64,000 bases of DNA from assembly GCA_028023455.1 (NCBI GenBank), contig JAQFVV010012400.1, positions 10,778,248 through 10,842,247 of the forward strand, given 5' to 3'. Below, piece after piece: positions 35,291-48,895 of this stretch (position 1 is the first letter of the stretch; the number at the start of each line of letters is the position of its first letter). This DNA comes from Epiperipatus broadwayi (taxonomy: Eukaryota > Onychophora > Udeonychophora > Euonychophora > Peripatidae). The notes under the pieces are model-generated. The model did not search any database. It worked only from the letters and a program-made list of their open reading frames with translations, and had not been told where the DNA came from. The position numbers were made by a program, and so were the translations under genes.

Positions 35291-36699
35291 ATCAGTTTTT
35301 TTTTTAAAAAAAAAAACAATTGAGACTGCATTTATAATGTGGAAATTTTAAAAAGCTGCAACCAAATAAATATTTTATAAATAAAATTGTGAAAAATTCA
35401 CCCCTGATAATAATACAGCAATCAAATGAAGCACAAAACTAATAAATAAAAACATCATTAATAAAACTATTACAGATTATCATGACAAACTATGTAACTA
35501 GTCATGAAATTCGTACAATATGCATAACTAATCATAAAATTTACATATACTTTCGGGTTCTAAAAGCTTTATTCATTGGGTGTATTCACATAATCAATTC
35601 ACGTATTATTACAGATATTTATCTTTCGGTTTAGATATTAAAAGATACACATATTAATAAATTATTTAATAAACAGCATCATATTATTAAGACAACGTAT
35701 CTGTAAACATGGAATAGATTGTTGTTAAATCTAGGATGAAAACTTATAATTTGAATTGAGTTTGTTTTATATCTGTAAATATTTATGCATATATATATAT
35801 TTAACAATTTGTATATTAAAGAGTTAAAATTTATCTTTAAAAATAATAAGAGAAAGGGGCAATGTTTGTTCAAACCTCTGTAGGAAAATTATTAAAAATG
35901 CATGATGAAAACTTTCATAACATTATTAGACCGCTTTTAAAGTAACTATTAATATTGTTACTGCCGTGCTTTTTGAAAAATCACTTGATTTATTAATTCT
36001 GACTTCCCTTTGGATTTCAGAATCTTCTTAATTGCTTTTACTTTAATTCTGTATCCCATCTCGTTATCTTTTATAAAATAAACTGAATATATAAATAAGG
36101 TAATTTAATTATGATAAACTGTTTGAAAGCCAATCTTCACTCAAACGTATACCTTGTGACTATATATATATATATAATCATGAGTTTGTGTGAGATCAGG
36201 ATTATTAGTTTATAATTTAATACTATAAAATACTGCAGACAAAGTAGAAAATAGTAGTAGTGAATATACATTTTTTTTTTACCTAATCAATATAATAATT
36301 ATTGATCAGTTTTCTTTAATAATAATCAAATGGTTCATTTGGGAAGTCACGTGACAATCAAATACCAGAAGATACATAGCTAAGCTTTGATTTAAGATCT
36401 TTTGCTCTTGATTCCATCATCATCTGTGCAGAAAAAAATGGATGAATGATCAGTCACTTATGAGGTTAGGTAATATTCAATCACCAAAACTGTGGATCCA
36501 AAAACCTTTAATTCATCATTCATTTATTCTGCAATTATATGGTAGTCATTGTTTTATATAGTTGTAGTTGTTTAAAATCTTTCACATTTAAAAATAAATA
36601 ATATATACACACATGTAAGATATAATACTTGAAATCCAATACAGGACAAGGAGTTCTCCAACAGACTAATAGTAAAGAAGAAGATATTACTCACCAAAA
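35291..36699. other. AT-rich non-coding DNA
   Basis: A short poly-T/poly-A hairpin near 35295-35320 and a TA run at about 36162-36177. No gene signal. Confidence 0.55.
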
Positions 36700-37451
36700 A
36701 TGAATAATATTTATGTAGTGTAATTTTTATTACATCACTATCATGCAAGATAGGGAATGTTTTCTATTCACTTTTAACACCTTGTGGAGGAATGTGATCA
36801 AAGACATGTGAAAAAGATCTATGATCCCCAAGATGCCCATTTTGTCCTGAAGCAGTACTCATCAGTTGGTCTAGCTCAAATCCCTTAGTTATATCTTTAT
36901 CATTGTTCAGTATATATAGTAAATTATTTCAATTTAATTGATAAGTGTGAAATGTATAGCTATCACAACTTTAACACAAATTACTTATTGAATGTATATT
37001 AATAATTTTTATTAGTCATTCATTAGACTAGAGATTATCCAATAATGAATAATATTTCTGTAGTGTAATTTTCATTACATCACTTTCTTGCACAGTAGGG
37101 AATGTTTTCTATCCACTTTTAATACCTTGTGAAGGAGTGTAATCATAAACATATAATCAAAGGCATGTGAAAAAGATCTATGATCTCATAGATGCACATT
37201 CACATTACTTTGATCATGTGCTTATGATTACATCCCTCAACAAGGTGTTAAAAGTGGATAGAAAACATTCCCTACTGTGCAAGAAAATGATGTAATGAAA
37301 ATTACACTACAGAAATATTATTCATTATTGGATAATCTCTAGTCTAGTGAATAACTAACAGAAATTATTAATATAGTTCCATTAAGTGATTTGTGGCAAA
37401 ATCATGAGGGTAAAACATTGGATACTTATCAATTAAACTGTTGTAGTTTGA

Positions 37452-37541
<90 letters not shown>

Positions 37542-37788
37542 TAAACAGTAATAAAGATATGTATAATAAATTGCAGTCTAAGCCAACTGATGAGTGCTGG
37601 TTCAGCATGAAATATGCATTTTGGAGATGATAGATGTTTTTCAAATGTCTTTAATCATATGCTTATGATTACATTCCTTCACAAGGTTTTAAAAGTGGCT
37701 GGAAAATATTCCCTACCTTGCATGAGAGTGAAGTAATAAAAATTATGCTACAGAAATATCATTCATTATTGAATAATCTCTAGTCTAA
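36700..37788. repeat. 1.1-kb palindrome of family A units
   Basis: Four family-A segments in mirror order: a full unit on minus (36700-37022), a half unit on minus (37023-about 37165), a half unit on plus (about 37205-37349) and a full unit on plus (37350-37788). The inner pair is bounded by TTAGACTAGAGATTATCC and GGATAATCTCTAGTCTAG. Conserved blocks such as GGGAATGTTTTCTATCCACT and its complement recur at mirrored positions. The right arm carries an 87-bp (AT)n tract absent from the left. There is no coding sequence; it looks like nested or tail-to-tail copies of a non-autonomous TIR element. Confidence 0.85.
37453..37540. repeat. (AT)n microsatellite
   Basis: About 87 bp of pure AT dinucleotide inside the right arm of the family-A palindrome. 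The Tyr-Ile open frames across it are artefacts. Confidence 0.95.
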
Positions 37789-37889
37789 TAAACAACTACT
37801 AAAAATTGTTAATATTAGTCACCAAACTTTTTTATTGTCAGAAATTAAAGTTTGATATTTTCCATCTTTGTTTTATTTTAGCATAGAAT

Positions 37890-38050
37890 AGTGAATTACT
37901 CATTTAGTGTTCAATAACAAATAATTATTTAGGTGTGACTATGAAATGACAATCTTAATGAATATTCATGTCCAATTTTTTAATTTGGATTTAAACCCAG
38001 GTTATAGGCATAATAGGTAAACACACTTTTATTATACCATAAGTCCATAG
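37890..38050 (-). mobile_element. tRNA-related SINE
   Basis: Minus strand: CCTATTATGCCTATAACCTG then GGTTTAAATCCA (B-box-like), with the body running down to about 37890. The same TATGCCTATAACC block occurs in the copy at 17945-18125. Confidence 0.5.
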
Positions 38051-38529
38051 GTGTATGTGTGTGTGTGTTTAGAAATCTGATTACCATTGATTAATTAAAA
38101 AATAAAATTGATGAGAGATAGACATTTATAAAAACATTACTTCTATGTATTTTTTTGTTTCATTTTGATTTTTTGATATCTAACTGAATAGAAGTTGTTG
38201 AACAATATTTCTAATATTATTTTAATCCCATAGATGGCATCTTGAACAGAAATATTAGCATATGTAAATTTATAGTATATACTACTAATTTTTGTGGTTT
38301 GGTGATCTTTATTTATGAATCTAAAATGGATGAATAAGTAAGTTATTTTATATTTAGACTGTAATATTTAGTCTAACATTATAAAATCATTATCATACTT
38401 GCCACATTTATTTTTTAAAAATCATTCTAATATTATTTTTTTGAATTTTATTATATACTTTTTGTATTAATGATTTAATTTTTTTAAAAAATTTATTACT
38501 GCATGGCCTATGCATAATTCCTTTTTTTA
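38051..38529. other. AT-rich non-coding DNA
   Basis: No recognised feature. Confidence 0.5.
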
Positions 38530-39499
38530 TATACACCTGGGTCTCTTTTTATGCGGACTTAATTAACACGATTTTGAAGTTACGCGATTCATGTTTCACG
38601 GGAAGTCAACCTCCGAAAATGCGCTATTACTTTAAATAATAAATTTTGTGCACTTATGTTATATTGAAAGTAATAGCACATTATTGGAATTCGACTTTCA
38701 TCTTAGTAATTTCAATATTTTCAGTGCTTTATAATAGTAAGATTTTATGCAATAATGAAATTAAAATCATGATTTCCACATTTTATGTATACACACATTA
38801 AATTTGACAAGATTATAAGGTAAATTTGTTCAAACATTGTGCGTGTTAATTTTGCATTTTAAATCACATTCTGTTTTTGCTTTTTAAAAAAAGAACGTAA
38901 TCAATTATTTTCTTATTAATGACCCTAATCATTAACGTGCTCTTAAATTCCAATGAGAGCTAAATGGTTGTATGTCTGGATATCGCGAGCTTCATAAACA
39001 ATTAATAAAATCATCATCTCAAAGATTAATTACTAATTACATTGTCACCAGAAAATCATTAACATAACATGAGAGTGAAGTTGGTTCTAGTTGTATTTCC
39101 TCTTGAGAAGAATCTGATTTTTTTACCAGTTTGCAAATGAACTTGTTTATCGATAATAATTAAAATGTGTATAAAAAAATGTAAATTACTGTACAGTAAA
39201 TTATGCATAAAAATATATTATTTTGAATAAAATTAAATATTATAGTTAAAAAAAGTTTGTCTTGTAAATTTTTTTTTCAAATTTGAAATTTTTTATTAGT
39301 CATATTTTATTTCCTTATTTTTTTTTGTGCGAATTTTAAAGTAATTTTACGTTGGTGCTTTGCTTTTACATGAATTTTAACAAATTGCAGACTGCATCCC
39401 CCCTTTTTCAATGTAAGTTACGACTATTTTTGCACAATTTCATTTGTGCATGTTTCCTGAGGAACCTATCTATCGTGTAAAGTGAGACCCAGGTGTATA
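38530..39499. mobile_element. Tigger/pogo-like MITE, 970 bp
   Basis: Perfect 16-bp inverted ends, TATACACCTGGGTCTC at 38530-38545 and GAGACCCAGGTGTATA at 39484-39499. The outermost TA on each side fits the TA target duplication of the Tc1/mariner superfamily. Just inside the left end, ATGCGGACTTAATTAACACG and GAAGTTACGCGATTC recall the subterminal sequence of Tigger/pogo elements. No transposase frame is present, so it is non-autonomous, probably deleted internally or a MITE. The perfect ends suggest a younger insertion than most elements here. Confidence 0.8.
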
Positions 39500-40512
39500 G
39501 TATTATTAAATATTAATTATTATTTAATTTTTCAATTCTTTATTAATATTTCAATACATTTTTCATCATAATTAGACTGATATTATTCAAATGTTTTTGT
39601 AAGAAACTTCGTACCTTTCTAATATTGTAATTTTTATGGTATATTTTGTTAAAAAATTTAAAAATCAATAATAACAAAAAAAATTATATGACTCAAAGAA
39701 CAATATTAAAATGATTTTTAAAATAAATTATAGAGATCCTAATTAAAAAAAAACATATATATTGTACTCTTACAATTGGTATAGATAATTTAGGTAGGGT
39801 TGGATAAGTAGCTACATTAAAAAAATTAAATTTAGATTATTTTGTAGCATATAATTTTGATATTATAGGTAGTAGGAGTTCAAACTCAGTAGATAAGAGC
39901 CTATAAAGATATATTAGATACTTTGAACTCATTTTAAGATGAATTAAATATAAAATGATACAATAAATTGTTTAAAAGAAAACATTAATATTTATTTGCT
40001 ATATTTAAAAAATACTACAGAGATAGAATAGCTTAATTATAGCAATAAATATTTTATATTATAGATTTAAAGTAATTATTATTGTTTAAAATATTTAAAT
40101 GAAAGTTAATTTAACATTACTTTAGAAGGTGCTGAAAGTATCATATGATTAAAGGTGATTGTTTGAATATATGAGCTTTCAAAGGTTAGGGAAAGATAAC
40201 TTTAATTTTAGCTTGGTTACAAAAATTTGATACATAATAAAGTGTAGCAAATATTAAGTCTAAAGATAATATTAAAAAAAGTAATTATTAAAATTATTAT
40301 TTTATTTAGGTGTAATATTTTATTTTAAATCAATTTTAGGTCATTAAAATATTAAAAATTGTTTTACAAGAATATTTAACTTTTTAGGTAAAAATCTTTA
40401 ATATTTAAAGTATTGAATAATTTGATAATATTTAATATTGATGACTCATAATTTTAAAACTTTATTTTAAAAATGATATTGATATAAAGCAGATTTTTTA
40501 CAAGCCATATTG
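39500..40512. other. very AT-rich non-coding DNA
   Basis: Above 80% A+T with no recognised element or gene. Confidence 0.6.
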
Positions 40513-40580
40513 ACCAATGAAATCATTGGATTAAGGCTAGTATAAAAAGAGAGGTTGAAGTCAGTCTAAACAGATTTTCA
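40513..40580 (+). promoter_or_regulatory. possible pol II promoter (CCAAT, TATA, Inr)
   Basis: CCAATGAAATCATTGG (40513-40528) holds CCAAT in both orientations. TATAAAAAG starts at 40541, and TCAGTCT (initiator-like) at 40561, followed by repeated CAGATTTTCA/CAGATTCAGATT motifs. The TATA-Inr spacing is shorter than usual, and no open frame follows. It could be a retroelement terminal repeat, a non-coding promoter, or chance in AT-rich DNA. Confidence 0.3.
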
Positions 40581-43500
40581 CAGATTTTCAAAGATTTTTT
40601 TTACAGATTCAGATTCAGATTAAGACAGATTCGGTTTGAAAATTATAACTATTATTTTTTTATATATTGTGACAGTAGTAATTTTTTTAAAATTATTATT
40701 ATTTTTTTTTATTTAAAAGTGTTTTTAAATATATAATTGGAATAACTATTTAAATAATCGTTCACTAATATATCAAATTTTCCTATCAGTCTATTCTCCT
40801 TGAAACTTAGCTTAGGACCACAATAATTCTATGGAATGTGATAGTAGCTACTTAAATATTGGGACAATAAATACCAAATGTCAAGGAATATACTACAACA
40901 AGTCAGGAGATTTATATAGGAACTTTGAAATTTTTATGAATAGTATATTTGGGTGAGTGAACATTTATTTGCAATATCTTTATCATATTACAATGAAACT
41001 AATTTATTAAAGTCAATTAAGAGGAATCGGATATTTAATAAAAATCATTATTGTAGTATTAAATTTGAAAGAAAGAAAAAAAATTAAACTCTGCATCTAG
41101 ATTTAAAAACTGAATTTAAACTGTTTTTATTGTATGATAGAATGACTGTTTATTATATAATTGATAGTAATAATTTACATTTAATTTGTCTTTAAAGTAA
41201 TTTAAATGGACTTACATTTAAAAATATTGCATTTAAAAACAGATTGAAGAAGATAACTTTTAAATGTCTTTTATACTTTTAAAAGGACTTGTTATTGATT
41301 AAATCAATAAATAAGCTATATACTCTTAAATGATTTTATCTGGGATAAATGTGCTTTAATACATCTTTTTAAATGATTGAAATTATATCAGTTAATAAAT
41401 ACTTTAAATTATATAGCTGTCATGTTACCTGGAAAAGAAAAATATCTAATGAAAAGGTAGATGTTTAAAGAATAAAAATCATTAATCTTTTAAAGAAAGA
41501 AATATTTATTATAATTCATAAACTACATGTCTGTTGATGAACATATTAAATAAATAACAATATTTTATACAATGTTTGTACTAATGTTTTTTGACCAATG
41601 GAAATACCAATCTTATTTGTGTTTCTTTTAGCATAATATATCTGCTATGCACAATAAGTGAAATCAAGAAATACTTACGTAAGAAAGATTTTCATGTAAA
41701 ATGGAACCTTAATTATTTTATTGAGATATTACATGCCTAAATAGATCCCCAGAAAAAACTGGAATGAACAATTATTTCTCCAGGATGGCTAATATTTTCC
41801 TTGGATTTTACCAGATTTTATATTAGTATTTATTCATTTCTTTAAGTGGTGCTGAGACAGGAGTATGATTATGCACATAACTTTACACTCATAATTGGGA
41901 AATGGAGAAGAGAAAAAAATCTTTTTGTAACTTTAAAACTTTATTTTATTTTTATATTAAGTCTAATGTTAATATTTAGAATATTATTTATTTTAAAACT
42001 AACCTTTATTATTATATTTTAAATTTAATCTTAAAATAAATTAACTATTATTATTAGTATTATGCTAAATAAAAAAATGGGTATTCAGAAAGTAATTTTC
42101 TGAACAAGGTAAATTACAATCATAATTGGTTTTTTGAATGTATGGGCCAAGAAGTGGATCACTGTAAATGATCTTAATAATTGTTGAGATCATTGGTAAT
42201 TTCTTTTTATTACTTACTTTACAGTTGGCTTGATAATTTTGTTTTGTTTTTTTAAAAAAGATATATCTTAATTAGTATTTTAAATTTAATATTTCATGTT
42301 GCTTGAATTTAATATTAAAAAGAATCATGAACCATTGATAATTTTTTAAATAAAATAATTGATGGATGCAGATGAATATCTTGAAGCATCCAAGCATTTT
42401 TAAATATTTATTTAATGTGAATGATATATCATCATTACACTATTAATATGCTATTTTTATGAACATCATCTGTTAAAATACAGATGAAGACATAATATTG
42501 ATTTCTAAATTATATAATAACAAATAAATAAATGTATAGTACTGATGTATGTTTTTATCGAGATCATTTGTGCATGAAAACATTAAAAAACATCTTGAAA
42601 TGAATTTAAATCTTTGTTGTTTCTTTAATATTGGGTTTTGGAAATTATTTTAGAATGTGGTTTGTATATTTTACAATGTTAAGTAAGTTATTCAATGTGG
42701 AAGACAGGATGGTGAACAGGAGAGTAATAATCATATGAAATCCTAGGTGTTATGGATATGTTGAAAACTGTTGTATGTGAATTACATTTTCACACTTTGA
42801 TGTTATTAAAATATGCAGATAACATAAGGCTGTATATCATTTTCCATAGACAGTTGCATTTGTTTATCATCAATAAGTGCTATTTTAGGGCCATGACTTG
42901 AATCATAGGTGTTCAGTGAATACAGACCTATTACTATGAATTTGCATTGTATCCATGATAATATTTTTTTCTTGTTTGAGTAATTATTGTTATTGTTCCA
43001 TACCCTACATGCTAATCACTATTTATCATCATAGAAATCATTGTAGAAGGTAGTTTTATAAGTTGGTAAAGTAATGAGTAAACTGTTTGAAGTTGATAAG
43101 TTTGTGAGAGGATAAGATGAAGCATATAGAAATTTCTTTTGCAAATGATGTAGAGTTGTTTGATGATTGTCATCGTATATAAAATAAGAGAGGAATAACT
43201 GATATTCATACAAGTATTAGAGACCACTTGTCTCAAATATGCATATTTAAATTGAAATGAAAGTGAGAGAATAGTGAAAATGATTTTGCATATGATAAGA
43301 ATATAGAAACAAAAGAAATGCAAATATCAAGCAATATAATTTATGAATAGTTCTTTTAAATTTTATTATAAATAATTCAAAACAATTTCAGTTACAAAAA
43401 TTTATGAAATTATCTCTTAAATATTTTTGCATAATTAGTTAAGTTTTTTCTTTTAAAGGGAAGGTATTCATATTTTTATTTAAAATTTTTTGATATTCAA

Positions 43501-45406
43501 ATATCAGGATGATACTTTGCTAAACTGCAAAGAAAGTCTTTAATAATGTTTCTTTTAATATTTTATTTGTTGGATTTTAAGAAGCGTATTTTAAATATAA
43601 ACTTATATTGATGCACCACATCATAAGAAGTATGTTTCATAACAGTATAAGTGTGATATTAAGTTTTCTTAGAAATTGGGAAATTTATTGTAACAATTCC
43701 CAACATAAATAATAGAATACTATTTTACTGAATGAGGATTATATATTGTCAATACTGTTGTAAGGTTTTATTTTATTTGAAATGGCCAGAGTGAAGGCTA
43801 TATTTTATTTTTTGTTTTTTATTGGTAAGGATTTGCTGTAATTTTTTTTAATGTTAAGTAATGTAAATTCTTATATTTTTTGTAAATATTTTTTATGTTA
43901 AAACATTATTGTAATAATATAATATTGTTTAATTTATAAATTATTGGCATGTTATTTGATATTTCATTCTACATGCATGATCAACAGAAAATAATAATTT
44001 AAAATATTACTTATTTGGCGCATGATCAATAAAGATTACTTAGATATTATTACTATTATATTTGATTGAATAATAAAGTCTATTATTATCATAGAAAATA
44101 TGATCATTGGTAATTATTTTAAAAGATACAACACCAATGAGAAGTACACTTGATATTGACACAATAGTCAAATACATTATATTTTTAAGAATACCACATT
44201 AAACAAAGAGAGATTGTATAATGTTTACTTAAAATCTTATTATATTATTTACGTTTTATTGATAAACTTTAATTATTAAATAGATTTAATGTTGAGGATC
44301 ATTAAGTTATTTTAGTTGGTTATTGTTATTATTTTGTAAGAGTAGTTGGATATCATGTAAAATTCCTCATCATTTTTAACTGTAATTAATTAATTTATTT
44401 TATTATTAGTTTGGAGAAATGAATCTGAGATTATTGTTATGATTATTTTTGGAGCATTGTAAAATTTTCTATTGAAAGATGATAAGTAAATTCAAGGAAT
44501 ATTAAATAATTTATTGTTATTTTTGTAATAAATTTATAAATCATATTTTAGGATTATTATAAGTATGTCTAAAGACATGATAGTATTACATAGTATTTCT
44601 GTTAATTACATAGTATTTCTGTTATGTGAATTTGGCAGATAATATTCTTATGCCATTTGAAATGTATCTTTAGGGATGTATCCTCAATGTTTAAGCCAGT
44701 GTATCTTACTGAACATCTCATGTAAAAGTTTCATAATTATATTTATTATTTTTGATAGAACCACATTTGCTTATAATAATGATCTAGTCATAAATTGAAT
44801 TTCTTAGTAAAATGAATGAGCAAAGTAGTCTATTTGAAACCCTAATTATTTATTATGAACCTAAGTGTTATGATATTTTTAATTTAATAAGTTTTTCTTA
44901 TAATCAATTATTGAAAAATATTATTTTATTAGATATTGTATACTAGCAGTATATATTGAACTAACCTTAATGTTAATTGTCTTGATAATTATTGTTTACA
45001 TAACTTGACTATAGTTTAATATTGTTATATCCTAGTTAGCCTGATTCTTTTGTTCAGAGTTTTTTTATCTTTTGGTAAGGGTACAATATATATTATGAAA
45101 CATGTTTATTCACAAAAATGAATTAAAAGTTAAAAAACAATATTTTTTTTCAGTTTTCACAGTATTCTTGTATTATACCATCAAAAATAGAAATTGAGTA
45201 AAAAATAATTTTAAAAATTTGTAAATAAAACCCATTTTCTTATATCAATACCAATCTATTCATCAGATAAAAATAATTTTTTTAAATTTGATGATTAGAT
45301 TGGCATTAATGCAAGAAAGTAGATGTTATTTACAAATTTTTTAAATGATTCTTTATCCCACACTTTTATATTTGGTATAATAATACAAAAGTATTGTGAA
45401 AACTGA

Positions 45407-45408
<2 letters not shown>
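40581..45408. other. very AT-rich, C-poor non-coding DNA
   Basis: Nearly 5 kb without a recognisable gene, element protein or inverted repeat. The plus strand is poor in C. A small tandem duplication (ATTACATAGTATTTCTGTTA, about 44583-44622) is the only structure. The minus frames at 43012-43323 are compositional. Confidence 0.55.
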
Positions 45409-45444
<36 letters not shown>

Positions 45445-45454
45445 TCACGATATT

Positions 45455-45495
<41 letters not shown>
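45409..45495. repeat. two (AT)n tracts around a short unique core
   Basis: AT repeats at about 45409-45440 and 45459-45495 flank ATCTTCACGATATTCAC. Reading frames across them are artefacts. Confidence 0.9.
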
Positions 45496-45498
<3 letters not shown>

Positions 45499-48230
45499 GA
45501 CCATCTGAATGGGCACAAAGAATTGTCCTACTTTGTATCTGCATCGAATAGTTATATTGTATCAAAAAAAAAAAATGAAATAGCCTTAGAATTTTAAAAA
45601 ATTTTGCTGGAGATTGTTTGAAGCTTAGATATGGGTTGCTTATGCAGTTGATAGACCACTTTATAGGTATTCATTATTATTATTGTGGTTAATGAAGTAT
45701 TTAATGCCAGAGAGAGGGGTTGTTATTATAGGAATTGGTATATTTGGGCAGGAAAATGCAAAGTTATTTTATATTAGTATAGTATTGGTTGAATCGCTTC
45801 ATAATCCTTTATTCATTAATACTTATCTTTTTTTCAACAATTAATAGCCATTTCAATTATATTTAGTTAAGACAGTTTGATATTTAGGTTGCAGTACATG
45901 TGCATGCATATATGTCTGTATTATGTTTCATTTCATTTTCATCCTTTAATAACAGCAAACAATAGTATATTCACAATAAAAACATTTAAATAACAGTAAT
46001 TATCTTAAATAATTTAACAAATATATATTTCTTTCCAATGATTAATAGATAGTTGAGTCAATGGATTATTTTTCAAATTAAATAAATTATTTATCATTTT
46101 TGTTTAAGAGTTAATTAATATTCATTTTTCTTTCAAGTTTGTAAAAGCTATTTATTTTATTGTTATTATTATTATTATTATTTTTTTCATCTTCATTTAG
46201 TTCTAAAAATCAAAGTGATTTTTTTTTTTTTAGAAAAGATTTTTTTTTGAATATGTAATTAGCTTGGATAGAAGAGAAGCGTGGGAGTAACCTTGTGAAG
46301 GGAAATGACCTTTGCTATAGAGAGTTTTTTAACAAAGATCTCCAGTAAAAATTTGCTGATTATGTAATGTAATTGTAGCCAGTAAACAGTGGCTCATTAT
46401 TGTGAAATTAAAACCAGTTGCTGAAGTCAAATTGATTTTAAAAAAAAGACTTTGGAGTAAAACTTCGAAAGGATCTTAGGAAATTTATTATGGGAAAAGT
46501 TAACTAAGATGCAATTCTAAATTTTAAAAAGGTATATAGTTTACTTTGCTCTCCTTGATTTAGACAATTTGAATTAACCTTTTCATAACTATTGCTTTCT
46601 TTTAAAAATGTAAGTTGATAACATCCAGTCTCCATTACTTCATTTAATTGTCATTTTAAATAACAATAAATTGCATGAATATTATTGTTGTATCACTAAC
46701 CAACGTGTGTCTTTTAATATATCTGGAAAACACATGCAGAACTATTTTACAGAATATATTTTAATTCTTCACTATTTTCCGTGTTGTGTTTTTGTGAGGA
46801 TTAGACATAAAATTAAGGATATGCATATTTTGATAAATCATGCCATGTTTAAATTCATCATAAAGAGATAACAGTATTTATTTAGCTGGTATTTCTGGAA
46901 ATAATAAGTGTTTTAAAATGAAATAAATAAATGTGAGTTACTTCAAATTAAGTATTTGCTTAAATCGAATGGAAGAATAGAAATGCGGGTAATTTTTGTT
47001 CTCTTTGATAAAGATGGAAAATAAAACAAAGTATTATTAATTGTGGAACTACTAACAAATCATGGTATCTTAATTGACAATATTTAATAGTAAACCAGGC
47101 ATATAATAAATTATAAAGTGTTAAATGCTATTCAAGAAACTACTAAAAATAATTGCGTACTTAGTTTAGAATTACAACGGAATGAGTGAGATAATTCCCG
47201 TCCAACAGTAACTAAGTTGTCTTGTATTTTCATCATAATAGAAGATAAATTGATTGCTTATGTATGATATAGAAACTCAAATAACTTTGTTATGAACATT
47301 GGGGATGCTGAGTCCTATTTAAGCATGATTATATTTGTTTGGTTATTTTACAGCAGTTTATTTTGATTTAAATTCAGTTTGGAATGTGTCCCATATTGTT
47401 TCATAAACCTGGAGCAGAGCTTTGCAAGTGAACTTTTATTTTAAGTTACAAAACTAATAACTTTTGTTTCTTTATTTTTTTTATTGCTTGTCATAATTAA
47501 TGTATATGATAGGTAGGTAGGCTTATTTATTATCATGTTTTATTTATGATTTGGGCTATTTTGACCTTCTAGACCATCTCCAAAGCGTATCCAAATGAGG
47601 AATATGCTGGTAAAATTGATTTTGTATAAATATGTCCTATTGTTCTTTTACAGAGGTAAAAGAAAGAAATATTTTTTTTAATATATTATTAGAGAGGTTT
47701 ATATTTATTTTGTATACTTTATTATCTCAAAATGAGAATTTTGTTCTTTTTTTAAATCAACGAACGTATAATAGAAATAATTTGCAAGATATGAAGGAAA
47801 GTTCGTTCGTAATAGTTATAACTATTAAATTTTAAAAGTAACCTAAAGTTTATTCTGAATTAAAAGTTATACCTTAATGCAATATTTAATTACCATGTTG
47901 CCTGCATAGTGTGTAATTTAGAGTCAATTTTATATATACTTTTATTCATATGTGTGTGTCTGTTTTGCACAATTATGACATTTGTTTGATAAAGTTCAGT
48001 TTGTGAATATTTTATGTATAAATTTCGGGCGCTGTCATATTCTACTGAGTTGAATGGATTGGTATGTTATCTGTATGTATTATCTGCCAGCGTGTATTTA
48101 TAATGTTCGATATTTAGAAAAACTTTGAAAATGAAAAGAAATCTGATTGCGTTATAATGCTTGTAGGGATAAAAGATTTTGCTTATTTAGATATGTTTTT
48201 CCATGAGTAGAGCCTAGTTTATATTATATG
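45496..48230. other. AT-rich non-coding DNA
   Basis: No recognised feature; open frames at 46671-46871 and 47632-47835 show no family motif. Confidence 0.55.
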
Positions 48231-48460
48231 CGTATGATTAAATGATATTTTTTTGAAGTTAAGTGATGTTTTCTTAGAGCCCTGGTGATGAGGAAAAAGT
48301 CCCCACCAATAGTGTATTTAGAAGTAGATGAATTATTGTTGAAGTATGATTAAATGATGTTTAGGAAGTTATGTGACATTTTTCTTAGATTCTTGGTGAT
48401 GAGGAAAAGGTTCCCCACCAACAGTGTATTTAGAATCAGATGAATTATTGTAGAAGTATT
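48231..48460 (+). repeat. tandem duplication, about 115-bp unit
   Basis: TATGATTAAATGAT, then TTGGTGATGAGGAAAAGGTT/CCTGGTGATGAGGAAAAAGT and CCCCACCAA.AGTGTATTTAG, occur twice in a row (about 48231-48345 and 48346-48460) with roughly 10% divergence. Confidence 0.85.
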
Positions 48461-48755
48461 CAGTAAGAGTTTATCTGCTCCTCATATAGACTTTCCTTAT
48501 AACGTATAGTCTGTATAATCATGAAAATATAGCTCTGTGTTAATTAATATGTGGCCAGATAAATTGTTGAATTAATTCTTGATGTAATATTAGTGTCTTA
48601 TTTTATTAATGAATTACGACATTGTCCGAAATAATGTAATTGTATGATATTTTCTTGATGAATGAGAATTCGTAGAAAAGATTATTTTCTATCATTGTTG
48701 CTTGACACACACACACACATGCGTAATATAAATAATATCGTGTATATAAAGTATA

Positions 48756-48895
48756 GAGTTATTGAAATTAAAATAAGAAATAAATGTTTTTGAAATACAT
48801 TACATTCATTTAAATAGAAGTATAACGTTATTGAGATTAAAACAGGAAATAAATATTTTAAAATACAGTGTATTTATTTAAATAAAGGTTATAAA
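48756..48895 (+). repeat. tandem duplication, about 70-bp unit
   Basis: GTTATTGA.ATTAAAA.A.GAAATAAAT followed by TTTAAATA.A recurs at about 48756-48823 and 48824-48895. Confidence 0.7.

Noticed and set aside
37391-37644. Open frames of alternating Tyr-Ile on both strands
   Set aside because: Direct translation of the (AT)n tract; no protein.
43012-43323. Minus-strand frames of 64 and 103 codons
   Set aside because: Overlapping frames in AT-rich DNA with no recognisable domain and no splice or promoter context.
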